DNA from: JADJQU01 sp035490315
GTDB lineage: Bacteria > Planctomycetota > UBA1135 > GCA-002686595
Assembly (NCBI GenBank): GCA_035490315.1
Contig: DATHET010000336.1
Location: 1-20,585, forward strand
Direction: 5' to 3'
DNA length: 20,585 bases
In this document: positions 1 through 9,897 of the stretch, in pieces
Layout: each line of letters opens with the position of its first letter
Numbering within the stretch: position 1 is the stretch's first letter
The notes under the pieces: model-generated
The model's input: only the letters and a program-made list of their open reading frames with translations
Database searches by the model: none
What the model was told of the DNA's origin: nothing
Translations under genes and position numbers: made by a program

Positions 1-2502
1 CTTGTCGCCCAGCGGCCCCGCCAAACCCTGAATGATCGGCCAGGCTGCGCCGAGCAGCACCAGACATCCGACCGTCAGCGCCGTGGGGCCGACTCCGCGG
101 AATCGATGGTGGATGGCGGTGGCCAGGCCGAACCCCTGAGACTTGAGCTTCAAGAGTTCGGTGCGGAGGCGCACCGCCGAATCGAAGGAATCGAGCGTCG
201 CCTCCAAACCGAACTTGCGCTTCAGTCCGTTGACTTCCTTTGCCGCGACCTCGAGTTCCTTCCTGCCGGCCGGTGTTCCCGACCAGTACCTCCATGCCGC
301 CTGGAGACGGAAAATTGCGCTCTCCTTTTCCCAGGCCGCGCGGAACTTCTGCTTGCGAGCTAGGCTTCGCTGGGCACGCGAGCGGGTGGCCACGGCTTCC
401 ATGCGGATTGTCTCGGCTTCGGAGCGACGTTGCTCGCTCGAGCGTAACTTCTGGTGCAGCTGGCGCCGGACGGCTTCTATGTCGCTCTCGCCCGGTGGAT
501 TAAGCGCCTGGGCAAGCCCTTCGAAGATCCGCATCGCGAGGCAGGCCCACAGAGTCGTGTCGTGGTAATGCCAGGCGTTGAATTCGATCTGCACGACGCG
601 CCGCACGTAGTCCTCGTCCTTGCTCGCGGTCAGGACCTCGATTTGCTTGCGCATCAAGCCCATGAAGAAGGTCTTGCCCGAACCCCAGTTGCCGAAAAGT
701 CCCAGTGCGAGCGGCGGCTTGGTCTCCTTCGAGGCCAGGAGCTTCGCGAATCGAAGCGCGGGGCGGCCTACGTCGAGTCGATCCTGGTCCTGAGGGATCG
801 GGCCGGAGACGCGGTCGCTGTCGAAGCCGGATCGATCCCAGACCGAGCGCTGGCGGCGGCGCTCGAGAGTCGCGCGCAGTCCGGCGGAAGGCTGGTTGGG
901 CAGGTCCTTCTGGAAGCCGGCGAAGGCCGCGAGGACCGCGTCGGGATCGATCGCGATCGATCGCAGGGTCGCGTCGATCAGGCCGGGGCCGCCGGGATCC
1001 TTTGGATAGAAAAGGGCGCAGAAGAGGGCGAGCTCCCAGGTATCCGCGACAGGACCACCCTGCAGCAACCTCGCCCACTCCAGTGCCAGCGAAGCTTCGC
1101 CATCGAGAGGTGGAAGCGCTAGCAGGGGCGCGGCGATCGCCGGGAGCTTGACGCCGAGACGATCGAAGAGCTCGGTGCGCAGCTGCTCCGTCGGAGCGAG
1201 GTCGGGCTTGCCGAAGAACACAGGCAAGACCTCGAGGCCCGCGTCGGTCGTCAACCGCAGGAGCGAGGCGTACCAGTGGCGGAGATTGATCTTCTCGGCG
1301 GACTGCTCGACTCGAAAAGCCTCGGACCAGCGCAGCAGATCCTCGACGGAAGTGTCGAGAGACTCCCAATCACTCGCGACCGGCTTCTTCGCCCTCCGAG
1401 CACGCTGCGGCTCGAGCGCGTCGCGAAGTGGAGCCCAGATCCTTGCCTCCGGTAGCCCCTTCGATTCTGTCTCGGCCACGAGGGCGCGCGCCCACTCCAC
1501 CTCATTGAGCCCCAATCTCTCGAGACCATTCTCCGTTGGTTGGAACACAACGACGCCGATCACGTGAAGGACGTCGAGCTTCGAATGGCATTCAAGCGCC
1601 GCAGACTCGGACCATCGCAGTGCCTCGTCCGCCGAACGAGTAACTCGGAAGGGGTATTCGCGAGTTCCTCGCCGCTGGGAGTAAGGGTCCTCAAGCCGAT
1701 GACCTGATATAGAGGGCCCATACCCATCTGGTAGTTCGTTGAATCGGAAGTTCGATCTCCCTGCCAGGTTCAGCGCCCACGTGGACCAAACGTCTCGGCC
1801 GTCGAACAGAGCGCGAACCAGGGCTTTGAAAGTCAGATCCGAGCCGTTAGATGCGTTGTCCGAGATCGAATGAACCTGTCGGGCACGGACGATTAGCTCC
1901 GCGAACGCAGGAGTGATGTTCTCAAGCTGGCGTGGCTCCTGGGACGACTCAGCTGCGATCCAGATCGAGGTCAGAACCTCCGGAGTTGCCTGTTGCTTCC
2001 GCGCCGGCGCATTGGGCTCGACCCGCGGACGCTTCGACGGCTTCTCCGGCATTTCTCGCGAGGAAATCGGCTCGAGGGCCTGCAGCAAAGCCGACAGCTC
2101 CGCATTGCGCTGATCCGCGGCGAGCGACGGCGAGAGATCGACCCACTGCCGATCGGCAAGTTCCCTCGGCATGTCGCGCGACTCGATCGGCTCCATGCGG
2201 ATCGGCAGGATCCACTTCTCCGACGCGACGGCGCGCTGGAGCAATCCGTTGAACGTCTTCGACTGCAGCGAGCTGCGCGTCACCAGCATGAGGACGGATT
2301 GCGCGCGATCGAGAGCTTCGTTGGCCTCCTTCTGCCACTCCATCCCTGGCCGGATGCGCTCGCCGAACCACCACGACTCGAAGCCGTTCGCGCGCAGCGT
2401 TCCGACCAGCTCGCGCGCCACCGCGTCATCGCGCTCCGAGGAGGCGATGAAGATCCGCGGGTAGGGATCGCGGCTCGCGGACGAGCTGGGCGCCGAGCTC
2501 AC
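1..2502 (-). CDS. TIR - Clp-N-like - KAP P-loop NTPase fusion protein (C-terminus beyond left edge)
   Basis: The frame is open from a GTG at 2502 to the window edge: 834 residues, C-terminus missing. Residues ~14-120 look like a bacterial TIR domain: PRIFIASSERDD (15-26), then WQKEANEAL (56-64), then VLMLVT (70-75). E59, or less likely E62, lies where NADase TIRs carry the catalytic glutamate. A middle helical part (~200-330) has two stretches resembling Clp N-terminal repeats; this call is weak. A KAP-type NTPase follows: Walker A GNWGSGKT at 604-611 and the family signature FNAWHYHDTTLWA from 641. A charged, probably coiled-coil stretch (~675-795) leads to a hydrophobic helix (806-827), as expected for KAP proteins, which carry membrane segments inside the NTPase. 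A strong purine-rich Shine-Dalgarno (GGGAGGGGAG) precedes the GTG, which overlaps the stop of a micro-ORF. By family, TIR domains cleave NAD+ or make signals, and the KAP protein PifA mediates phage exclusion. A membrane-associated immune NTPase is inferred. Confidence 0.85.
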   Translation of the reverse strand, partial: MSSAPSSSASRDPYPRIFIASSERDDAVARELVGTLRANGFESWWFGERIRPGMEWQKEANEALDRAQSVLMLVTRSSLQSKTFNGLLQRAVASEKWILPIRMEPIESRDMPRELADRQWVDLSPSLAADQRNAELSALLQALEPISSREMPEKPSKRPRVEPNAPARKQQATPEVLTSIWIAAESSQEPRQLENITPAFAELIVRARQVHSISDNASNGSDLTFKALVRALFDGRDVWSTWALNLAGRSNFRFNELPDGYGPSISGHRLEDPYSQRRGTREYPFRVTRSADEALRWSESAALECHSKLDVLHVIGVVVFQPTENGLERLGLNEVEWARALVAETESKGLPEARIWAPLRDALEPQRARRAKKPVASDWESLDTSVEDLLRWSEAFRVEQSAEKINLRHWYASLLRLTTDAGLEVLPVFFGKPDLAPTEQLRTELFDRLGVKLPAIAAPLLALPPLDGEASLALEWARLLQGGPVADTWELALFCALFYPKDPGGPGLIDATLRSIAIDPDAVLAAFAGFQKDLPNQPSAGLRATLERRRQRSVWDRSGFDSDRVSGPIPQDQDRLDVGRPALRFAKLLASKETKPPLALGLFGNWGSGKTFFMGLMRKQIEVLTASKDEDYVRRVVQIEFNAWHYHDTTLWACLAMRIFEGLAQALNPPGESDIEAVRRQLHQKLRSSEQRRSEAETIRMEAVATRSRAQRSLARKQKFRAAWEKESAIFRLQAAWRYWSGTPAGRKELEVAAKEVNGLKRKFGLEATLDSFDSAVRLRTELLKLKSQGFGLATAIHHRFRGVGPTALTVGCLVLLGAAWPIIQGLAGPLGDK

Positions 2503-2573
2503 GACTCCCCTCCCGCGAGGATCGAGAAGAACAGACCGCTCAGCGCTAAGCCTTCGAAGTCGTCCAGAGCCAT
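2499..2573 (-). CDS. Candidate 24-residue micro-ORF coupled to the TIR-KAP gene
   Basis: This ATG-initiated ORF of 24 codons plus TGA lies between purF and the TIR-KAP gene. GAGGAG lies 6 nt before the ATG, one of the best Shine-Dalgarno matches in the window. Its TGA overlaps the downstream GTG as GTGA, a classic translational-coupling arrangement. The peptide starts MALDDFEG and has a hydrophobic second half ending FFSILAGGES, too short for a confident membrane call. The frame stays open upstream to the purF stop, so a 41-codon version from a TTG is possible, but it lacks a good ribosome site. I recognise no family. It could be a real small partner or toxin/antitoxin-like peptide, a leader that loads ribosomes for the TIR-KAP gene, or a chance ORF. 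Confidence 0.5.
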   Translation of the reverse strand: MALDDFEGLALSGLFFSILAGGES

Positions 2574-2633
2574 GACCCGCTCCTCATGGGGCCCGATCTT
2601 CGCGTCATCCCCGCGCCAAGGCCACAACCGGGA

Positions 2634-4109
2634 TCACGGCACGTGGACTTTTTCGCGCGAGTCGCTGCGCTCGCCCGCGATCGACTCGAGCATTTCCTTG
2701 GTGACGTCGCCTGTGGGGTATTCGCCAGTGAAGCAGGCGTTGCAGAAGCGCTCGATCTTGGGATTGCCGACTTTCGCGGCGGCGTTCATGCGCTCGCGGT
2801 CGAGGTACATCAGGTAATCGGCGCCCACGGCCTTGGCGATCTCCCCGTGGGTGCGGCCGTTGGCCACGAACTCGGTCTTGGTCGCCATGTCGATCCCATA
2901 CGGGCAGGGCGAGACCAGCGGCGGGCTGGTGATCGCCATGTAGACGCTCTTCGCTCCCGCGGCGCGCGCCATGTGCACGATGCGGCGCGAGGTCGTGCCG
3001 CGCACGATCGAGTCGTCGACCAGGAGCACGTTCTTGCCCTCGAACTCGAGCGGGATCGTGTTGAGCTTGCGCCGCACGCCGCTGGAGCGCGCGCTCTGGC
3101 TGGGCATGATGAAGGTGCGGCCGATGTAGCGGTTCTTGACCAGGCCTTCGCGGTAGGGAAGTCCGAGCGCTTCCGCCATCGCCATCGCGGCTTCGCGCGA
3201 GGAGTCGGGGATCGGGATGATCACGTCGGGCAGCGGAGCATCGGACTCGCGCCATTGCTCGGCCAGGGCTTCGCCGAAGCGCCGGCGCGTCTTGTAGACG
3301 GAGATGTTGTCGAGCATCGAGTCGTGGCGCGCGAAGTAGACCAGCTCGAAGATGCAAGGACGGTGCGGCTTGTCGGCCAGCTTGCGGGTCAGGATCTTGC
3401 GGTCCGCTCCGATGTAGATCGCTTCGCCCGCGCCGATGTCGAGGGTCTTCGTATAGCCGATCACGTCGAGCACCACGCTCTCGGACGCGCAGGCGTACCA
3501 CATGCCTTCAGGTGTCTTCTTCTCGCCGAAGCAGATCGGCTTGATGCCGAAAGGATCGCGGAACGCGACCATCGCGCCGTCGGCCAGGATGCACACCACC
3601 GAGTAGGCGCCCTTGACCTCGGCGTAGACTTTTTTCACGGCGAAGAACACGTCCTCGGGCAGGATCTTGCCGCCGGGCTTGATCCGCTCCTCGAGTCCGC
3701 GCGCGAACACGTAAAGAATGACTTCGAGGTCGCAGGAGCTGCCGATGCGCACGCCCGAGAGGCCGAGGCGCTCCTTCAATTCCAGGAAATTCGTCACGTT
3801 GCCGTTGTGGGCCATCGCGACGCCGAAGGGGAAGACCATGTGGAAGGGCTGCACGTCCTCGTCGGAGCCCGCGCCGACGGTCGGATAGCGCACGTGGCCG
3901 ACGCCGAGCGGGCCGCGCAAACGCAGCATGTTCTTTTCGTTGAACACGTCGCGGACAAGACCCAGGCCCTTCTTGACGTGGAACGAATCGGTGAAAGTCG
4001 TGATCCCCGCCGCGTCCTGGCCGCGGTGCTGCACCGCGATCAGGCCCTCGTAGATTTCCAGCGCGACGTCGCTGCCGGGGGGCCCGTAGATACCGATGAA
4101 TCCGCACAT
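2634..4109 (-). CDS. purF: Amidophosphoribosyltransferase (Fe-S type)
   Basis: This enzyme makes phosphoribosylamine from PRPP and glutamine, the first committed step of de novo purine synthesis, in the cytosol. The 491 residues match the family length. The N-terminal glutaminase begins MCGFIGIYG, with Cys2 the nucleophile. The phosphoribosyltransferase half carries the PRPP loop VLLVDDSIVRGTTS (361-374). C252, C402, C456 and C459 (the last two in CNACFTGEYPT) line up in context and spacing with the four Fe-S ligands of the Bacillus subtilis enzyme, so a 4Fe-4S cluster is predicted. No propeptide is encoded: the upstream frame contains no start codon before an in-frame TAG. The gene stands first in a same-strand run with the micro-ORF and the TIR-KAP gene, 60 nt downstream. 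The upstream neighbour, a DinB-fold gene on the same strand, is 97 nt away. Confidence 0.97.
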   Translation of the reverse strand: MCGFIGIYGPPGSDVALEIYEGLIAVQHRGQDAAGITTFTDSFHVKKGLGLVRDVFNEKNMLRLRGPLGVGHVRYPTVGAGSDEDVQPFHMVFPFGVAMAHNGNVTNFLELKERLGLSGVRIGSSCDLEVILYVFARGLEERIKPGGKILPEDVFFAVKKVYAEVKGAYSVVCILADGAMVAFRDPFGIKPICFGEKKTPEGMWYACASESVVLDVIGYTKTLDIGAGEAIYIGADRKILTRKLADKPHRPCIFELVYFARHDSMLDNISVYKTRRRFGEALAEQWRESDAPLPDVIIPIPDSSREAAMAMAEALGLPYREGLVKNRYIGRTFIMPSQSARSSGVRRKLNTIPLEFEGKNVLLVDDSIVRGTTSRRIVHMARAAGAKSVYMAITSPPLVSPCPYGIDMATKTEFVANGRTHGEIAKAVGADYLMYLDRERMNAAAKVGNPKIERFCNACFTGEYPTGDVTKEMLESIAGERSDSREKVHVP

Positions 4110-4206
4110 CTTTGTGAAACCCCGAAACGAGCGCGGTGACCGGACCGCGGCGCGCTGGGGGACGACAGTCTAGGACTTTTCGAGCGCGAGTTCCCGCCCG
4201 CGCTGC
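4110..4206 (-). promoter_or_regulatory. Probable purF upstream region
   Basis: These 97 nt separate the DinB-fold gene stop from the purF ATG. I see no clear PurR-type palindrome, riboswitch fold or strong Shine-Dalgarno. A weak -10-like CTAGACT lies roughly 60-65 nt upstream of the ATG on the minus strand. The promoter role is inferred from position only. Confidence 0.3.
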
Positions 4207-4773
4207 TTATTCGAAGCCGGCGTCCTTCCAGCGCTTGGACCACTCCCACATGCCGAAATGCACTTCTTTCGACAGGGGATGGCCCAGCTCGCGCGCGAGC
4301 ATGCAGATCTGGCCGCGGTGGTGCGCTTCGTGCGCGATCGCGTAGGCCAGGAAACCGACGACGTCAGGCCGGAAATCCTTGACGCGGCCGTCGGGCGACT
4401 CGGCCGCGGCGCGAATCACCTCGACCATGCATTTCGCGCTTTTCTTGAGCGCGCTCTGCACCTGCTTCTTCGTGCACTTGTCGCGCTCGAGCTTGTCGGG
4501 CACGACCATTTTCGGCGCGATCACGACCAGCCACATGTGGCGGACGTTGTGCATGTGGGCCGCGATCTGCGCGATGTTGCGGCCCGCGCCTGAGGGCGGC
4601 GGCGCACGCCAGACCTTGCGGTCCAGGGCGTCGAACATGAATTGATTGATACGTTCGTTGGTCGCGAAGGCTTCGCTCAGGGAGCGCGGCACGAAGAAAG
4701 GCCGGGCCTTGGAGGGCCTGGGGCGAATCGTCTTCGTCTTCTCGGGCGCGTCGGTGGTCTCGGTTTCTTCCAT
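4207..4773 (-). CDS. DinB/YfiT-like four-helix putative metalloprotein
   Basis: The protein has 188 residues from the ATG at 4773. An in-frame TTG at 4791 (GAGG 9 nt upstream) would add six residues, and neither start has a convincing ribosome site. After a charged, probably disordered N-terminus (~30 residues), the fold matches the DinB superfamily. H73 in QIAAHMHNVRH and the C-terminal HEAHHRGQ (148-155, with H148 and H152) sit where family members place the three-histidine metal site. Related proteins include YfiT-type hydrolases and thiol-dependent transferases acting in the cytosol. The substrate cannot be deduced here. The gene is transcribed toward purF and divergently from the prolyl oligopeptidase gene. 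Confidence 0.75.
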   Translation of the reverse strand: MEETETTDAPEKTKTIRPRPSKARPFFVPRSLSEAFATNERINQFMFDALDRKVWRAPPPSGAGRNIAQIAAHMHNVRHMWLVVIAPKMVVPDKLERDKCTKKQVQSALKKSAKCMVEVIRAAAESPDGRVKDFRPDVVGFLAYAIAHEAHHRGQICMLARELGHPLSKEVHFGMWEWSKRWKDAGFE

Positions 4774-4878
4774 GAGTTCGTGATGCGTCAAAAGGTCAGG
4801 CCTCGGGTGGAGGCCGCCGCCAGGGCGCGTATCCTACGCCCAGCGCGCTCCCTGTCCCCATAACGCGCGCTCCATTCC
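4774..4878. promoter_or_regulatory. Divergent intergenic region
   Basis: About 100 nt lie between the DinB-fold gene (minus) and the prolyl oligopeptidase gene (plus), so promoters for both should be here. I could not identify a convincing -35/-10 pair or operator. The sequence is GC-rich, and neither flanking start has a strong Shine-Dalgarno. Confidence 0.3.
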
Positions 4879-7110
<2,232 letters not shown>

Positions 7111-7229
7111 ACCCTCAGGCCGATCGCGACGTTTCCTGACGGCGCGCCTCTTCCCGTGACTGCGGGGAGAGCGTTGAATAGTCAGCCTTGCCCACCGGCC
7201 GTCTTCCGAGCTCTATCCACCACCACGCG

Positions 7230-7715
7230 ATGTCCCTTCGAATTCCGCTGCGTCCCCTGGCCTGCTCCGCCCTGCTCTTGTCCGCCGCCATCGCGGTCGC
7301 CTGGGCGAAGCCCGCGACTCGCGAGCCCCTCGCTCCGATCGTCGCGAGCCAGGGCGACGAGCTCGAGGACATCATGCACGGCATCGACAAGAACTTCGAA
7401 GCCGCGATCGAAGCGATCGAGAAGAAGGACGGAGTGGTGGCGCTGGAGCTGATGACCAAGCTGCAGCAGGGCTGCATCAGCGCGAAGTCCATGACGCCGC
7501 CCAAGATCAAGACGGTCGAGGAGAAGGACAAGCCGGCTTTCGTCGCGGGGTACCGCAAGCAGATGCTCACGCTCCTCAAGTCAATCGCCGACCTCGAGAT
7601 CGCACTGGTCGACAACGATTTCGACAAGGCGAAGAAAGTCGCCGAAGAAATCGACGCCGTGAAAAAGTCCGGCCACGACGCGTACAAGAAAATGCCGCGC
7701 AAGAAGCAGGGATAG
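7230..7715 (+). CDS. Cytochrome b562-like exported four-helix haem protein
   Basis: The protein has 161 residues from the ATG at 7230; a longer in-frame TTG reading would put extra residues before the signal peptide. Residues 1-26 (RIPLRPLACSALLLSAAIAV) form a signal peptide ending near AWA. The mature part matches Escherichia coli cytochrome b562. LEDIM (45-49) aligns with LEDNM, giving Met49 as one axial haem ligand. A TPPK motif is shared. The C-terminal AEEIDAVKKSGHDAYK aligns without gaps to AEQLKTTRNAYHQKYR, giving His149 as the other ligand. The CxxCH cysteines of cytochrome c' and c-556 are absent (KKSGH), so haem would bind non-covalently in the periplasm. A role in electron transfer is inferred; no redox partner is adjacent. 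The next gene starts 19 nt downstream. Confidence 0.72.
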   Translation: MSLRIPLRPLACSALLLSAAIAVAWAKPATREPLAPIVASQGDELEDIMHGIDKNFEAAIEAIEKKDGVVALELMTKLQQGCISAKSMTPPKIKTVEEKDKPAFVAGYRKQMLTLLKSIADLEIALVDNDFDKAKKVAEEIDAVKKSGHDAYKKMPRKKQG

Positions 7716-7734
7716 CGCGCGCCGCTCTTCCCGA

Positions 7735-8562
7735 GTGAGCAGCTTTCTCTACGGGACTTCCAGCTGGTCGGAAAAGAGCTGGGCCGGCGGGTTCTATCCC
7801 GCGGGCCTCGCCGCCGGTGGCCAGCTCGCTCACTACGCGACCCAGTTCAACACGGTCGAGGCTGACGTCACCTACTACCGCGTCCCCGACGCGAAGCTGG
7901 TTAGCGGCTGGCAGGCCAAGACTCCGGAGAGCTTCGTGCTCTCGGCGAAGTTCCCACAGAGCATCGTGCACGGCGGCAAGGAGTCCACGCCGGATCCGGA
8001 GCGCCTCTTGGTCTACGACCAGGTCGCCGGCGATCTCGAGCGCTTCCTCGCCTCGATGGCCCTGCTGGGCGACAAGTGCGGCCCGCTGGTGCTGCAGTTT
8101 CCCTACTTCAATCAGCGCGCCTTCAAGAGCGTCGAGCCCTTCCTCGAGCGCTTGGATCAATTCCTGGCTCGACTGCCCGCGCGCTTCCGCTATGGCGTCG
8201 AGATTCGAAACAAGCATTGGATCGCCGAGCCGCTGCTCGAAGTCCTGCGCCGCCACCGCACGGCCCTGGTGCTGGTCGACATCGGCTACATGCCGCACCC
8301 GGCGGATCTCGCCAAGCAGCTCGACCTGTTCACGACCGATTTCACCTACGCGCGCCTGATCGGCGACCGCAAGGCGATCGACCTCTTGACCGATCGCTTC
8401 GACAAGGTGGTGGTCGACCAGGCGCCGCGCCTGGCGAAATGGGCCGAATTGCTGCGCGAGGCGAGCAATCGCCTGCCGCGGATCTTCGCGTATGCGAACA
8501 ACCATTACGCCGGGTACGCGCCGGAGACGATCCGCGATCTGGCGGCGCGCATGGAGGGCTAG
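7735..8562 (+). CDS. DUF72 (YecE-like) family protein
   Basis: This 275-residue protein starts at a GTG, 19 nt after the previous stop, so the two may be cotranscribed. It begins FLYGTSSWSEKSWAGGFYP, the conserved opening of DUF72. The family pattern continues with QFNTVEADVTYYRVPD, SFVLSAKFPQSI, GPLVLQFP, YGVEIRNKHW and, near the end, IFAYANNHYAGYAPETI. DUF72 proteins form a TIM-barrel-like fold and are cytosolic; their biochemical function is not established. Length is typical and no residue looks damaged. Confidence 0.92.
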   Translation: MSSFLYGTSSWSEKSWAGGFYPAGLAAGGQLAHYATQFNTVEADVTYYRVPDAKLVSGWQAKTPESFVLSAKFPQSIVHGGKESTPDPERLLVYDQVAGDLERFLASMALLGDKCGPLVLQFPYFNQRAFKSVEPFLERLDQFLARLPARFRYGVEIRNKHWIAEPLLEVLRRHRTALVLVDIGYMPHPADLAKQLDLFTTDFTYARLIGDRKAIDLLTDRFDKVVVDQAPRLAKWAELLREASNRLPRIFAYANNHYAGYAPETIRDLAARMEG

Positions 8563-8604
8563 CGCCTTTTTCCTTGGCCCGCGACTAGAATCGGGAAGTC
8601 CGCC

Positions 8605-9897
8605 ATGCGAGCCAAGAGCCTCCCGATGCACGCACTCCAGCGTGTCGACAAGCGCCTCGGCCCGATCGCCTGCGCTCTGCTGCAACCGCTGCGCTGGACA
8701 CGCCCCCTGCTGCGCCGTCGCCAATCGCGGGTCGAGAAGGTTCTGCTGATCAAATTCTGGGGCGTGGGGAGCTTGCAGCTGCTCACGCCATCCGTCGTGC
8801 ACTTGCGCGCCAAGTACCCGCACGCCGAGCTCGTGCTCTTGACCCTCGCGGTCAATCATAGCGCAGCGGAAGGTTTCGGCAGCTTCGACCGCGTGCTCTC
8901 CTTCGACGTCGGCCGCAGCGGCTGGCTCGGCCTCGCGGCGCGGGTCGCGAGCCTGGTGGCGAGCCTGCGCCGCGAGCGCTTCGACGCCGTGTTCGATTTC
9001 GAGTTCTTCACGCGCTTCTCGGCGCTGGTCTCGTTGTTGACGGGCGCGCGCGAGTCGCACGGATTCGCTTCGACGAGCGTGTGGCGCGGGAATTTCCACA
9101 CGCACATCGCGCCGTTCAATCGCTACTGGCACGTCGCGCGGAATTTCCGCTCTCTGGCCGGCGGCGAGGACGGGGCGCAGATCAGCGCGCGCGATCTCCT
9201 GCCGCACCAGATCGGTGCGATGGATGCAGCGCGCGTCGACGGCATGCTCGAGGCCTACGGAATCGATGCGCGCGACGGCTTCGCGGTGCTCAATCCCAAT
9301 GCGGGCGAGCTCAATTTCGAGCGCCGCTGGCCGCAACCCTCCTTCGCGGCCCTGGCGCAGCGACTCGCGCGCGAGGACCGGCTGCCGGTGATCCTGATCG
9401 GGTCTCGCGGCGAGCGGGAGTACACCCAGGCCGTGGTCGACAAGGCCCTGGACCAGCACCTGCCGCGACCGGTGAACCTGGCGGGAGATCTGTCGACGGG
9501 CGAGCTGGCTTCGCTGCTCTCGCGCTGCGCGGTCTTCGTCACCAATGACTCTGGTCCGATGCACCTCGCGGCGGCTCTGGGCACGCCGACGGTCGGGCTC
9601 TTCGGTCCAGAGACGCCGCTGCTCTACGGGCCGGTCGGAAGTCGCGTGCGAGCGCTGTACCGGCCGCCCGCCTGCTCGCCGTGCATCAACGTCCACGACA
9701 ACAAGGTCGCGAGTTGCATCTGGGGGTTTCCGCAGTGCCTGGTCGCGCTCGAGGTCAGCGAGGTCCACGCCGCCGCTCAGGCGTTCCTGCGCGGGGATGA
9801 CTTGACGATGTTCACGCTCGAGCCGGTTGCGCGGCCCGCGCAGCGCAACGTCCATCCTTCGCGCACGTCCGCGCGCGCGAACGAGGCAGGCGGCTGA
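8605..9897 (+). CDS. Family 9 glycosyltransferase (heptosyltransferase-like)
   Basis: This 430-residue protein belongs to the ADP-heptose:LPS heptosyltransferase-type family (GT9, GT-B fold). The first Rossmann motif is VEKVLLIKFWGVGSLQLLTP (43-62). The C-terminal donor-binding half has LNPNAGELNFERRWP and TNDSGPMHLAAALGTPTVG (313-331), the latter the GT9 signature. A basic, partly amphipathic N-terminus (~40 residues, LRWTRPLLRRR) precedes the fold and may touch the inner membrane. Cysteines at PPACSPCINV resemble those of many GT9 members. GGGAAG lies 6 nt before the ATG, supporting this start. The stop overlaps the start of the radical SAM gene (TGATG), so the two are probably translated together. 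The acceptor is unknown; a cell-surface glycan or lipid is inferred. Confidence 0.93.
   Translation: MRAKSLPMHALQRVDKRLGPIACALLQPLRWTRPLLRRRQSRVEKVLLIKFWGVGSLQLLTPSVVHLRAKYPHAELVLLTLAVNHSAAEGFGSFDRVLSFDVGRSGWLGLAARVASLVASLRRERFDAVFDFEFFTRFSALVSLLTGARESHGFASTSVWRGNFHTHIAPFNRYWHVARNFRSLAGGEDGAQISARDLLPHQIGAMDAARVDGMLEAYGIDARDGFAVLNPNAGELNFERRWPQPSFAALAQRLAREDRLPVILIGSRGEREYTQAVVDKALDQHLPRPVNLAGDLSTGELASLLSRCAVFVTNDSGPMHLAAALGTPTVGLFGPETPLLYGPVGSRVRALYRPPACSPCINVHDNKVASCIWGFPQCLVALEVSEVHAAAQAFLRGDDLTMFTLEPVARPAQRNVHPSRTSARANEAGG

Noticed and set aside
943..965. Palindromic run of GATCGATCGCGATCGATCG type
   Set aside because: It lies within the TIR-KAP coding frame and is explained by ordinary Ser-Ile-Ala-Ile-Asp codons; no second copy or site context was found.
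2586..4139. Plus-strand open frame of 517 codons opposite purF
   Set aside because: It mirrors the purF codons on the other strand, is rich in His/Arg/Ala/Asp without any motif, and conflicts with a clearly recognised enzyme.
7576..9855. Minus-strand open frame of 759 codons
   Set aside because: It runs antisense through the b562-like, DUF72 and GT9 genes, all recognised by family motifs. High GC removes stops from the antisense frame.
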